A stretch of 64,000 bases of DNA from Marsupella aquatica (lineage: Eukaryota; Marchantiophyta). Position 1 is the first letter of the stretch; every line of letters begins with the position of its first letter. The position numbers were made by a program, and so were the translations under genes. Where the stretch lies: positions 310,001 to 374,000 of the forward strand of contig OZ316891.1 of assembly GCA_973895155.1 (NCBI GenBank). The letters are read 5' to 3'. A model generated the notes under the pieces. The model ran no database searches. It saw only the letters and a program-made list of their open reading frames with translations, and was not told where the DNA came from. Positions 21,270-32,152 of the stretch are shown one piece after another.

Positions 21270-22283
21270 CGCAAATTGCTGATTTTGGATCTTAACAAAA
21301 TACTTTGGGATTCAGTTGAATTCCAAAGCAAGGGCAAATCCAGAAATGTTGTGATCCCAAGTGGAGTGCATTGGGATAGAAAAAATGGAATTAGTCGCAT
21401 GTACACAGAAAGGCCAGGGCTCCATGAGTTTCTAAAGTTGGTTTTTGACCAATTTGACGTTGCAATTTGGACATGTGCTGGGGTACATCGAACAGTGAAA
21501 ATGTTGAACATGATGTTCACTGCTGAGGAGCGGTTGAAACTTAAGTTTGTATTCACACAGGTGGAAGCCTTTGACACAGGCATTCAAAGGCGTGACATTA
21601 CAAACGGAAAGGCAAATGTGCTACTGAAGGATTTTCGGGTGGTATGGAGTGGATTTGGAAATCTATATGATGAAACCAACACCCTCCTTGTGGATGACTC
21701 CCCCCTTAAGGCATTTGCCAACCCAAGCATGACCGGACTATTTCCAGTGCCCTACACGCATGCCAATGGTGGAGATAATTTTCTTCTAACAATTCTTTGG
21801 CCTTGTCTTGAGAAACTATCCCATGCAAGTGACATTAGATGTTATCTTCTTCTTAACTCTCCACTGTGGTCTCTACTGCACATAAAGAGAGACAAGGTAA
21901 AAAATGAAATTACTTATGATCAACTTAGTAAGAGATGTGCAACAAAAATTTGGAAGTCACAGGTTACGCATAGTGTGTTGGACCTCAATAGCAATGAGAT
22001 TCCTTGGAACATGAAGCATCGTATATGTAGTTTACATCCTGAGGCAGAACTTGACGATGCACTTGTCACGTCACTTGCTAAAGCATTTGTAGGAAGGGAC
22101 TATTCAGGTCCGCACAGAGAAAATCCCAGACACTTTTTGCAAGAGATTATAGCCATTAGGAACAACACCACCAAGTTTCAGCTCCCTGAAGATAAAGGGA
22201 CTTGCAACCGTGACACTAGGGTAGATAGTAAAGGAGATAGGGGCACGTGCTCAAATACACATTGTAAGGAGCACTTTGTTTAG
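21270..22283 (+). CDS. FCP1/NLI-type HAD phosphatase-like domain protein (3' exon)
   Basis: The open frame of about 337 codons matches the plant FCP1-homology (NLI-interacting factor-like) HAD fold. Motif I is RKLLILDLNKILWD, followed by MYTERPGLHEFLKLVF and a motif II-like FDVAIWTCAGVHRT. Next come a lysine region KANVLLKDFRVVW and motif III/IV NTLLVDDSPLKAFANP. Typical FCP1 enzymes have DxDx(T/V) in motif I. Here it is DLN, so the second catalytic Asp is Asn, as I recall for a plant subfamily of doubtful activity. There is no ATG before the domain: an in-frame TGA precedes 21270 and an AG acceptor sits at 21268-21269, so this is an internal or last exon. The C-terminal about 110 residues are unassigned. 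Nuclear location is inferred from the family only. Confidence 0.75.
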   Translation, partial: RKLLILDLNKILWDSVEFQSKGKSRNVVIPSGVHWDRKNGISRMYTERPGLHEFLKLVFDQFDVAIWTCAGVHRTVKMLNMMFTAEERLKLKFVFTQVEAFDTGIQRRDITNGKANVLLKDFRVVWSGFGNLYDETNTLLVDDSPLKAFANPSMTGLFPVPYTHANGGDNFLLTILWPCLEKLSHASDIRCYLLLNSPLWSLLHIKRDKVKNEITYDQLSKRCATKIWKSQVTHSVLDLNSNEIPWNMKHRICSLHPEAELDDALVTSLAKAFVGRDYSGPHRENPRHFLQEIIAIRNNTTKFQLPEDKGTCNRDTRVDSKGDRGTCSNTHCKEHFV

Positions 22284-23859
22284 AGATCTGACTCATGTTA
22301 AGCCCCTTCGATAGAAGAAATACATTGTAAATTTGGAGATAATTGTATATTGATTTATAATCTATTTGGAGTTATGTCATTTTGTTCACACATATTCAAG
22401 GGTTTCTTTGTGCTGAAATGTTTTTATAAGTATGATCCTACTATTCTTTGTGAATTAATAAATAATGATCTCTATCCTATTATTCTTTGTGAATCAATAA
22501 ATGATATAATATGTATTATTTATTAATATAATACTAATATGATTTGGCCTATAAAGTGTACATTTAGAGACCAAAAAGTGTACATTTGGGTTTCTTAAAG
22601 TGTACATTTGGGGACATGAAAGTGTACATTTCAAGACTGATTTGTGAACAAAAGAAAATACACTTTTAATGAATAGGCTGATCGATGCGGTTTGGTTCGC
22701 AAGTGACGATTTTATTTTTTGTGTTCCTTTGTTGTTTGCGATGGATTCCGGTTGGCAATAGAGGGCCATAGTGTTGTAGTGGGGCAACAGGAGGAGCATT
22801 TACAGTTTAGTCTGGCAAGGCTACGTGATCCATGGGGAGTCCTGGCCTTTGTCTGGTAGAGAGCACTAAGGGATTTATGGCCAGAGCTGAGCTTGCAGGG
22901 CAAGCGTGAGGCCGGGTCTCATTGCAGTCTGGGGTAGATTGCCGTTAGGCCTGGTACCAACTTTGAAGTCAAGTCAACTATGCATGCGTAACTTGCCATT
23001 CTGAAATGGAGGTGTTAGATCTGTATGTGCCCCCAAGAACCCGCCCAAGAATGAAGTGCAGTGAAGGAGGTTGAGTTCAAGATTGAGTTTGCAAGGCAAA
23101 TACGGGATTGGTTTGAGTCAAATCTGCCGTCGCAATCTGGAGTGAGTCGGGCTCAGGTTCAGGATTGAGCTTGCAAGGCAAGCATGGGGCTTGCAGGGCA
23201 AGTACGTCGCAATTTGGAGTAGACAACCTTTGGGCCTATTGTTCAGATCAAGTGTTCTCAGTGAACTATTGTGCACATCTTTGAATGATCTAATTGAGTT
23301 TAGCTCTCAGGCTTCATTTCTCTCATGGATGTGTGTGTGTGTGAGGCAATCTGAGTGTATGATGGGACTAGCAGCGCCACTGAGAGGTGTACCAGGTGCA
23401 TTGAAGTGGGTTGGATGAGGGCTGTCATAGCTCTGATTGCTGAGAGTGGAATGGCAAAGTGGTGGGGCAATGGCTTAGAAGTCCCTAAGCCGGGAATCAA
23501 TCAGGAGTCACTGGTTTATGGGTATATTCCGGTGGCGGAATAGAAATATACCTATGACAGTAAGCATATGTATAGACATATGCAAACCGTAGCGCTAGGC
23601 CCTATGTGTACGGGCCCGATATGAAGACCCCTTTCTCACAAGAACTATCATGAGCACAAGATCTGATTCCCAACCTTGGTTCCTAGGGATTGAGCTTGGG
23701 TGATGTGTGACAGAGTCTTGCTATAATGATAGTCTGGTGTTAAGGGCATAAACTAGTGTTTACCGGCCTTCACAGCATCCCTTCGTGATCCTCAGGTACA
23801 AGGAGATGGCTTTGGCACCCAATAGTGACGTTTTTGGTGTTAAAACCCATGTCAATCGT
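22284..23859. other. Non-coding stretch with small repeats
   Basis: No gene recognised. It contains the GTGTACATTT repeats (22552-22632, listed) and, at 22880-23210, several partial copies of GCTTGCARGGCAAGCATGRG with RCAATCTGGAGT, suggesting an old degenerate tandem repeat. Confidence 0.4.
22552..22632. repeat. Four copies of AAAGTGTACATTT
   Basis: Four direct copies of AAAGTGTACATTT (the first begins 22553) with about 20-25-bp spacing. The units are short and AT-rich. No function can be assigned. Confidence 0.75.
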
Positions 23860-24700
23860 GTGACATTTGGCAAGCAGACGAGCTAACACCCGCAAGGCTC
23901 AAGTACCCATGGCACCCCAAGACCTAGTTGAGCTCAGAAGGGCCTCCTTGAGAGATTTCCAACGCACCCAAGAAGTCCCCTAATGGACTTCCCGTTGGGA
24001 AGATATCTTTGTTTTCGTTAATTTGACATTTTCCCTTAGTGTCGCGACCGCCGCGGCTCACGACTCCAGCTCGCCTTTAGCCCCCAAAGAGACACCACTC
24101 CCCTCATATATGCTTCTGGGGACCTGCCACCGCCAGAAAAAATTTAAACCCTAAACTTTTGGACCACAACCCGGACCCTATCCCGCATAATTGGGCACGC
24201 CACCAACTGGCAAAGCCCATAACTTTCTCGTTCTAGGCGTCCGCAAGCGGAGTGCCTTAGCCCGTTGTGATCTAGTGCCCATGCCTCAGCCTTCAAATCT
24301 CATCGCCGCTCGGGGCCCCCATTTAGCCAAACCCGGATCGGGCCAAAACTCGCGCCCCAAGCGTCCGTTGCCCATGGCGTCAACTCCATTGGCCTTGGGC
24401 CCAAGAGGAGCTCTCACTCCCTCAGAAATCAAAGTCCCTCCGGAGTTCCGGACGGTCAATCTTGAGCCCAGTCCCTTTCCCCTTGACCCGACCAGCACTC
24501 AGTTAGTCAAAGTCCTTAGTGTGTGTCCACAGCTTGGCGCCTTGCCTTTGCTAGTGTCACTTCCCATTGCCCACAAGTCTTCTCATGCTAAGTTCTCCCC
24601 AGATGGCCTATCCGGGCCTAGACCATAAGGGAGCTCGGCATCGGAATCAACGACGTCGGAGCTAAGTGTTAAGGTAGTCAAGTTCCGCGACTTGATCACT
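23860..24700 (+). repeat. Dispersed repeat family R1, copy 1
   Basis: About 840 bp closely matches 33235-34090 in the same orientation. Shared landmarks are GATTTCCAACGCACCCAAGA, CCCTTAGTGTCGCGACC, GAGACACCACTCCC and GGAGCTAAGTGTTAAGGTAG, the last close to the 3' end. An ORF inside (24191-24628) is Pro/Leu low-complexity and not conserved as protein between copies. It may be an LTR or an untranslated internal part of a retroelement; I see neither terminal TG..CA nor a primer site. Confidence 0.75.
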
Positions 24701-24736
24701 CTATAGATTGGTGCAACGTTATATTCTCGGTTTTAG

Positions 24737-24766
24737 GTTTAGTGTTTCAGGGTTTAGGGTTTAGCA
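24737..24766. repeat. Short interstitial telomere-like repeat
   Basis: Degenerate TTTAGTG/TTCAGGG/TTTAGGG/TTTAGC units lie just downstream of R1 copy 1. Confidence 0.6.
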
Positions 24767-24991
24767 AAGATGACCATTCTATTGATATCCTTTCAATCCC
24801 CGTGCGTTGCATAAAAGATGTTTCTTGGTTAAAGATGTTGTTGAGAAATAGATAGTGGTGCAAGAGATATCGTTGAATAAAAATAATAATTGTTAAAATA
24901 CATGATTGCACAAAAACCTTTTGTTGAGTGAAAGATTTCATTGTGCAAAATAGTGGCTACGATAGCCACAAAAGTTCCCATTTCTTTTTCT

Positions 24992-25212
24992 CAGCTTTTA
25001 ACTACATTGCCACTAAAGATGTTTGAATTTACAATACTGCCACTATTTTTTTCATATTTACAAAAATGTCATGGTTTTTGTATATAATTCTCCTAGTTAC
25101 ATTGGTAAACTTGTTATCCGTATACAATACAGTGGCATTTTTATATATACAGAAAAAACAGTGGCAATATTATGAATTAGAACATCTTTAGTGGCAAAGT
25201 AATCAAAAGCTG
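24992..25212. mobile_element. MITE derived from the MULE at 50699-57928
   Basis: A 221-bp element begins CAGCTTTTAACTAC and ends with the complement of a related sequence (..GTAATCAAAAGCTG). Both arms contain TGCCACTAAAGATGT and ATAYTGCCACTRTTTTTT, the same motifs found in the TIRs of the 7.2-kb MULE. The flanks TTCTTTTTCT (left) and TTCTTTTTTT (right) form a 10-bp target duplication with one mismatch. No coding capacity remains; the arms nearly meet. It sits inside a degenerate minisatellite (KTTGAATAAAAGATGTCATT variants at 24790-24980 and 25235-25300). Confidence 0.85.
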
Positions 25213-26735
25213 TTCTTTTTTTTCCTTGTACAAAAACATTCTTGAATAAAAGATGTCATTGCACAAAAGACTGGCTATGACAACCACAAAAGTATAACAA
25301 AATGAGAGGTGTTTTTTTTCATTTCCCCCTTTTTTTTCTCTGATGTTCCTTTTAAACCTTAACCTCCCCCTTTTCTCCATTTCCTATTTTTGGTCTTCTC
25401 TTTTTCACATCCACCATCACTCCACTCGTTCGCCACCCGCCCTTCCCCTCCCCACCCATATGAGAACAAGGGGCTACCCTACATTGCGAGTGTGCCCCTC
25501 GTCCAACACCTTGCAACTAATGCCCATGCCATGCGCTTTACTGTCTTTGAGCCTTATTACATTTGTCTGTTGGCATTGAAAATGACATTGCAAATGACTG
25601 TAAAATCACCACAAATATTGGGAGAATAATGTTTTTTATTGATGTAGTGACTTTTACCAATATTACACAAAATTATGATGCACAAAATATTGAATATGTA
25701 CAATGAATTTGTACAATTATACAAAATGTGCATGCACGAGTATGTTCAATACTTACTTGCATGGATGTATCCTCCTTGATCCTCATGTATTGATCCTTGT
25801 CCATTGTGTTATAGTCTTTTAATTGTCCATTGTGTTAAAGTCTTTTAAGTACTTCTTTTTTTTGCTAGTGTGATTATTCTTGCTTGTCTTGGGCACTAGT
25901 GTAACTTTTTGTGATTCACACTAAACTCAATTCACACACGCCTTAGACTTTATTGCTTATAGTTGACCAGATTTTTTAATTTTTATGCCCTATAAATTTG
26001 AATGACAGACCACTCTTAAAGTGGCACAACTGTGTATCGTAGTTTTTGATTTTTGATTTTTTTTCTTTTCTTTCTACATCTTTTATCATTATATTGCTGA
26101 CATGCCCAAAGGCGCGAGTATTGAGCTTATTATTTATATAAGAAGAGACTTGCAACTCATGATTATTGAGTTCATCTACAACTATAATAAGGGATCCCGT
26201 CGTTTTTAGTCCTTGGTCACCATACAAAAAAGCTTCTCGGCGAGAAAAATCCACAGTCGTTGAATTTGATTATTTATTTTTCTCACCATTGATGAGAAAA
26301 ATGTATATCCCTATCACATATTTGCTTCCCGCCCCCTAATGCCCGTGGCCAATCCCTATGGGCCTGCAGCAAAGCACTGGCAACAATGATAATGAAATGG
26401 AAAATGGGAGTCCGTGAGAATAACGTGGATAGAATAACGGGGTCTCGCAAACGGAGGTTCGAGTCCTGCGGATAAAGGTGGTAGGAAAGAGAGTATTGAA
26501 AAGGGCGATCATGCTGAGGAGGAGACTAATGCGTAAATCGGCTGAGAGTAATTGCGAAGACGGAAAGCATCGATTCAAACACGCTTTCACTTCTTACTGC
26601 AGTGGAGACCTTGGAAGAGTCCAAACGACTGAGCTGGATCGCTCACTCTCGCGCACACTGCTCTCTCGCGTGCTCTCTCTCTCTCAGACACATTGCTTAG
26701 TTCAGCTAGTCGTAGGGAGCTGTTGCTGCAGATCG
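25213..26735. other. Non-coding stretch and 5' region of the transporter gene
   Basis: No gene recognised in 25213-26330. The sequence is AT-rich with a pyrimidine-rich patch at 25320-25450. From about 26340 to 26735 the sequence is less AT-rich and includes a CT-rich run (26655-26695), typical of a plant 5' leader. It precedes the transporter ATG at 26736. Confidence 0.45.
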
Positions 26736-29700
26736 ATGGGGTCGAATTCCCAGTTGTTGGAAGGACTGATCAGCCCTCACGACGACCCGGAACAGTACGC
26801 TGGAAGCAATGATGGTCGTGCACAGGATGACGACAAGATATACATGTCCGTGTACGACATGCTGGTGAAGCATGTTGGAGAGTTTGGGTTCGCTCAGTTC
26901 TGGCACTTTGTGCTGGTGAGCTTAGCCTGGACCGTGGACGCCCTGCATACGATGGTCATGATTTTCGCTGATCGGGTGCCTGAATGGCAATGCAAGACCC
27001 AAATCGGCACGCAGCTGGTCGGCGGCGGCGGTCTCAACCACACGACGATCTTGGCTCCTTCGTGTACCGCCGCCTCATCGCTATGTAAATTGGACCCTGG
27101 CACCTGGGAATGGGTTGGGACGTATACCCGATCGACGGTTTCGGAGTGGGATCTCATCTGTGCAGACGAGTACAAAGTTGGATTGGCTGCTTCTTTGTTT
27201 TTTATTGGCGTGCTCTGTGGTAAGAAGCTGCTTCTGTCAGTACCGAAGTAGCTGATGAAGCTCACATTGAATATTTCAAGAGTGGTACATTAGTATTTTA
27301 AAATCGGCTGCTCCTGCTCCTACTCCCACTCCCACTCGCTGTGCACTCACTTAGAATCGTCTTATTCTGAATATGTGCTCAATCATTGGGCTCACAGATT
27401 GCACCAGCTTTTTGACATTGCAATCACTGGAATCAGCCATTGTTTTCTCTCTCCACGCGATCAGATTAGCCATGTTGACAGTCCACGTTTCAACATAAAG
27501 TCGAGAATTGCTTCTACTTAGTTTGCGCTTCCTGTAGTCTTCCTGGGGGAACCGTGTGCTGCAATTTGAAGGAGAGAATTTAGAGAAACCAGCAAGTACT
27601 ACATTTTCCCGACATGCACGTATTACACAGGAAAGTGACATGTTCTGTCCAGCTCGATCATCATTTCTTAATACATTAGCAGAGCTCTTGGCATACACAG
27701 GAAAGTGACATGTTCTGTCCAGCTCGATCATCATTTCTTAATACAATAGCAGAGCTCTTGGCATAACGCCGTGTAACGTAAATGTGCGCATGCAGGAGCT
27801 GGAGTGTACGGAAGTCTGTCAGACTCGTTTTTGGGCAGAAAGGGAACAGTTGCTCTTTCGTGCTTGACGACAGTTTCCCTGGGGTTCCTCACAGGCTTCT
27901 CCTCCACGTACTGGATCTATGCGACCCTCCGGTTCATGACAGGACTGAATTGCGGAAGCATTGGAGTTTGCTCCTTCGTCCTGGCAACAGAGATCGTAGG
28001 GCCCAGTAAAAGAGGATCGGTGGGAATGGCAACCTTCTACTTCTTTACAGGGGGATCCTTCCGTTGTTCGGCTATTTCTCGACGTCTTGGAGGATGCTTT
28101 ACTTCGTCACCGCTGTTCCTGGAATCGTGTACTGCTTTTTGGTCCTGCCGTTTCTCTGGGAGTCCCCTCGATGGTATCTCGTGAAGGGCCGATCGGATGA
28201 TGCCATCAAGGTCATAAGATCTGTTGCGAAGTGGAATGGAAATGAGCTGCCCACGAGTCTTCACTTTCGCTTGGATTGCGATCAGCAGAACAGAGACGCG
28301 CAAGCCGAACAACGTGTACGTACGGAGAAGATGGCGCTTTCAGACTCGACTGGCGATGGAGCTACGTGTTTGAGCCCGGAAGCTACGGTACGTTCCGTCA
28401 CGTTGTACTTTATGATCATCTTGCTCAGATTGGATTCAGTAATCTTTGAACATATCACCCGCCGCTGCATGAGGACCGTCCACGTAGCGCTCGAGAATTG
28501 TTGTAAGGTATTTTTGGTATCTGCACTTCCCGGGTTGGGACCTTTCCATCTCCTCGAGAATTACTACTATAAGTGGCTTTTGGGACCTCTTGTCTGACGG
28601 GACCGACGGAAACATTCACCGTGATTGTCTAGAACAAAAGCTGCTCAATCTTGCTTAGTCACAGTCACACTATACTGGATCGATTGAAATCACTTCCATA
28701 GGCGCAGCTTTTCCAAAAGCTGGTTACATTCTGTGATCCTTCCTAGTACGTCTTTGGTGAGTCCATAATCATTTTAAATGGACAAAACGAGTCCAAATGA
28801 ACTGATAAAAATTATGTTGTAAAATTATCTTCGTCTTCCACCCCACGCTAGCCGCAACGAATTTAGCTTGGGATCTAAGAACTTACATCCCTTAGCTCGC
28901 ACAGAGGGTATTGGTGTCACTTAGTCAGAATAGAATGGTTGCGTTTGTAAACTTCAGATCGTTGATACTGCCCATAAATTCTCCAATTTCTGTAGCCGTG
29001 ATAGTGTACATGGGTACTACACGAATACACATAAAAAAGTGGTTTAAAATTCAGATCAGATTGATTTTGGGTTCTCGAGGGTGATCGGGCATGGTCGTAG
29101 TTATCAAGGAGTCGAAGTTCAACGGGCCGAAAGCCCGACCGAAAGTAAATTTCATCCAGGTAGTGAAGGGACGGTACCAGCCAGTAGACCTCGTCGATTC
29201 AATCAAGTACTAACACGATCCTTCTGGTCGCCATGAGCTAGTCTGGTCTGCAGTCAGTGGCTTAGTAATCATGTTGAAGGTGTCAACTATATCCTTACAT
29301 TTGTTAAAGTTGGAAGCTGTCATTACTCAGGATCCCCAAGGCAACTGTTCCGTAAAGCTGGGAGACAATGGCTCTTCGAAACCCGAGGTGCAATACGAAG
29401 GAAGTCTCGTCGATGTCTTCAGATTTTCCGAGACACGTTGGAGAATGCTCATCATGGTTTGCATCTGGTTCTTCACGGGAGTTTGTTACTATGGCATCAG
29501 CCTAAATGCAGTCAATCTAAACTTCAACCTTTACTTGAGCGTCTTCATGAACGGCCTTATCGAAGTCCCCGCATTTGCTGGAACCGCTTATTTGTTGTCT
29601 AAGCTGGGCAGAAAGGCTCTGCTGGTATCAGCGATGGCTCTATCCGGGGTCTGTTGTGTCTGTGGCAGCTTCTTCTTCATTATGGACAAGCCAGATGGCT

Positions 29701-30434
29701 TGAACGGCAGCTTCTTATTGAGGGGCTTTGCGGAAAGCGTGGTGTCCAACCGCCCGAACTTGCAACTGCATGATACTGAAAGTAATCGTATGTTTGCTCT
29801 CCTGCATGGTTCTCCTTGGATAGTTGCGGGTTCGCAAAACACACGGCTTTACTTGTTTATGCAGGAGACGCTATCGGCTTTTTGTTCAGGAGATTATTCC
29901 TTTCTTACGTGAGGTTGATTAATTTGATGCTTAGTCACCAGTTTATTGACACTATGCTCGTTATCCGATTAAGTCATAGTTCAGGCGCTGGCAAATTTCA
30001 TGACACGGAGAAGTGTTATTACTTATTATGTTTAACACATTACATCTGACTCTTGTGCAGACGAGTTTCTCATAGGCATGCTGAGGCTCATGTGGGGAGT
30101 ACTAGGCATGCTCGGTATGGCAGGTGCGTTTAGTCTGATCTACATCTACACCGCTGAGTTGTTTCCCACAGTGGTCAGGAACGCAGCTCTTGGACTAGCA
30201 GTTCAAGCTGCAGGAGTTGGAGCAGTGATTGCGCCGTTCATTGTAGTTGCCGGCCATTTTTCCCCTTCTCTCCCATTCGTGATCTTTGGGGTCTTGGCCT
30301 TGGGGGGTGCAGCTCTCTCAACCAGACTTCCGGAAACTCTCAACCAACGTCTCCCTGAGACACTCGAAGAGATGGAGCGGGAGCATACAAAGTCCAGATC
30401 TGCTCTCACAAGTAATAATGTCATAGAGACATGA
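26736..30434 (+). pseudogene. Organic cation/carnitine transporter-like MFS gene, 4 exons, one probable frameshift
   Basis: Plant OCT/SLC22-type major facilitator, predicted 12-helix membrane carrier for organic cations or carnitine. Exons: 26736-27219, 27796-28387, 29331-29787 and 30061-30434, all GT..AG. Exon 1 covers helix 1 and the large extracellular loop with Cys residues (WQC, CKLDPGTWEWV, EWDLIC). Exon 2 has the MFS loop GSLSDSFLGRKG, LATEIVGP and the ESPRWYLVKGR motif. Exon 4 has the OCT hallmark IYIYTAELFPTVVRNAALG and ends RLPETLEEME..VIET. The summed exons are 1907 nt, one short of a multiple of three. The frame breaks at the five-G run 28050-28054, where one more G joins FYFFTGG to ILPLFGYFS and gives 635 codons. 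This is either a real mutation or a homopolymer sequencing error. The exon 3 donor (C/GTATGT at 29788) was chosen by phase and is less certain. Confidence 0.85.
27625..27764. repeat. 70-bp tandem duplication in transporter intron 1
   Basis: Two copies, nearly identical, begin at 27625 and 27695 (ACACAGGAAAGTGACATG). The second copy ends about 30 bp before the exon 2 acceptor. Confidence 0.9.
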
Positions 30435-31080
30435 TGACGGCAAATCGTTGTAAATCATAGGATTGTTATCTCTACCTTAGTATACAAATTGGCATGGTTT
30501 TCTATACGGTAAGCTGATCCAATCGGTCATCTCGTCATATACATGGCATGCACTGTGCCACGAGTAAAGCAAGGATCGATCAGTGATCTAAGTAGCTTCC
30601 ATTCTTGACGACCACAGCAGAACACATGCTACTCATCGTATTCTCTACATCTATGAAACTTGTAGTCTAGCTAGTAGATGTACATAGCTACTCCTATGTA
30701 AGGAAGCTCTACGATTAATTTACTCGCCAAATGATTTCTGTTTGTTTTTGGACCCCGTTCCGGAAATTGCTGTCACTGCCCTCGACATGCACCAGGCACT
30801 CAACTTTAGGATGTCCAAGGATATAATTATGGAAAACGGCAAAGCAATAACTATCCCTGCCATCAGTTGAAGAATAGATTGAATGTTGTCAAGGAGCACA
30901 TACGAGAACTTTGTCGTTTGAGAGGATGCTCAGATGATGCAGCTGGATCCAGATGAACCACAGTAACTCGTACCTCTAGCCAGCTAAACACGAGTCTTTG
31001 TAAATGCCGACCAAGACATTGAAGACAGCACGCGGGACAGCACGTCACTCGCGTGCAGTCGAGACCTACTGTAGGCGGAG
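30435..31080. other. 3' flank of the transporter gene
   Basis: No gene recognised. The 3' UTR of the transporter should end here; no clear poly(A) signal was identified. Confidence 0.4.
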
Positions 31081-31144
31081 TGTCTCGTCTGGTATTCTAT
31101 ACAGTTGGTCAGTGTCTCGTCTGGTATTCTATACAGTTGGTCAG
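31081..31144. repeat. 32-bp tandem duplication (2 copies)
   Basis: TGTCTCGTCTGGTATTCTAT begins at 31081 and 31113. The two copies are identical. Confidence 0.9.
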
Positions 31145-31159
31145 TAATTCCTGTACAAT

Positions 31160-31361
31160 TTGGAATGAGACAGTCCTACCACTTCTTTCAGACGATCAGA
31201 GCATACTCATTCCTCTTTTCTTTATAACACCCTTCATTTCTATTTTTAATTTTTCTTGAAAGGAGCACTTTACTTGCAAGAAGTAAGACCCAATAAAACG
31301 GGGAGTAAAAGGCCAAAAGAAACAAAGGCCAAATTAAACAATTATGGTTCTCAGGTTTGTT
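31160..31361 (+). repeat. ~200-bp direct repeat, copy 1
   Basis: It matches 31901-32100 in the same orientation (TTTGGAATGAGACAGTCCTA at the start, CAGGTTTGTTA at the end) with scattered substitutions. It lacks the telomere-like insert found in copy 2. Confidence 0.85.
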
Positions 31362-31900
31362 ATGCTTGTTGTGCAGATACACATAGTCATACATACATTG
31401 TTGACATGACATACCATATATACATACACAACATGGACAAGAGCATATATAAATACAAGTGTACCATAACTGAAAATTCGTGAAAGCTGTACTGTCATAA
31501 AACACGAAAAAAGATCACACATAGTCAAGCCAAACCCACTCTGACATGAGAGAATCCATGCCAGGTCAATGCTAATGGGAATCACCATAGCCAACTGAAG
31601 GAGTACTACCCACTCAAGCTATCTCCCAACGGCTCCCAACGCTAAAGGCTCAACTCAAAGAACTAACCGTTCTTTGAGCACATTCCATATATAGGTATAC
31701 CCTTCAAACCTAAGGGTGGGTCCTATTAGGACAGTCACCCTCAAAAGAGCACCCACAAACACTATGCATGGAAACACATCCCAAACTACGGCATGGACTC
31801 CAGTAGCACATCTACACACTATGACACACTTACGTATCATCATGATAGCTGTCGTTTGAATACACATTGTCATACAACATACCCTAAACCCTAAACTATT
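31362..31900. other. Sequence between the 200-bp direct repeats
   Basis: No gene recognised. It ends with CCCTAAACCCTAAAC (31882-31896), two telomere-type units placed exactly at the boundary of the second direct repeat. Confidence 0.45.
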
Positions 31901-32100
31901 TGGAATGAGACAGTCCTACCACCTCTTTCAGAGGAATCAGAGCATATTCATTCCTCTTTTCTTTATAACCCTAAACCCTAAACACCCTTCATTTCTATTC
32001 ACAATTTTTCTTGAAAGGAGCACTTTAGTTGCAAGAAGTAAGACCCAATAAAATGGGGAGTAAAAGGCCAAAGTCAAACAATGGTTTTGAGGTTTGTTAG
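31901..32100 (+). repeat. ~200-bp direct repeat, copy 2, with telomere-unit insert
   Basis: Same sequence as copy 1, but TATAAC-ACCCTTC is opened by about 14 bp of CCCTAAA repeats (31967-31982). The insert consists of exactly two telomere units. Confidence 0.85.
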
Positions 32101-32103
32101 AAT

Positions 32104-32152
32104 ACAGTGACGGATCAAATGAGAAGTGTGACCACCCTTCTCGTTTTGCCCG
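32104..32152. repeat. Isolated end related to the 10106-13701 TIR element
   Basis: TACAGTGACGGATCAAAT followed by GAGAAGTGTGACCACCC and TTCTCGTTTTG matches the right TIR plus its palindrome at 13650-13699, with several substitutions. I could not find a partner end in the window, so it is a fragment or a very degenerate copy. Confidence 0.7.

Noticed and set aside
24191-24628. 145-codon Pro/Leu-rich ORF inside R1 copy 1
   Set aside because: The frame is not conserved in R1 copy 2, so it is a chance opening in repeat DNA.
26450-26475. GGTTCGAGTCC, a good tRNA B-box/T-loop match
   Set aside because: T-stem has a mismatch and there is no A-box at the right distance nor an acceptor stem pairing with the sequence after it.
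31358-31879. TGTTATG..ATACAACA as a possible solo LTR between the 200-bp direct repeats
   Set aside because: TG..CA ends exist but no target duplication, primer site or second copy was found.
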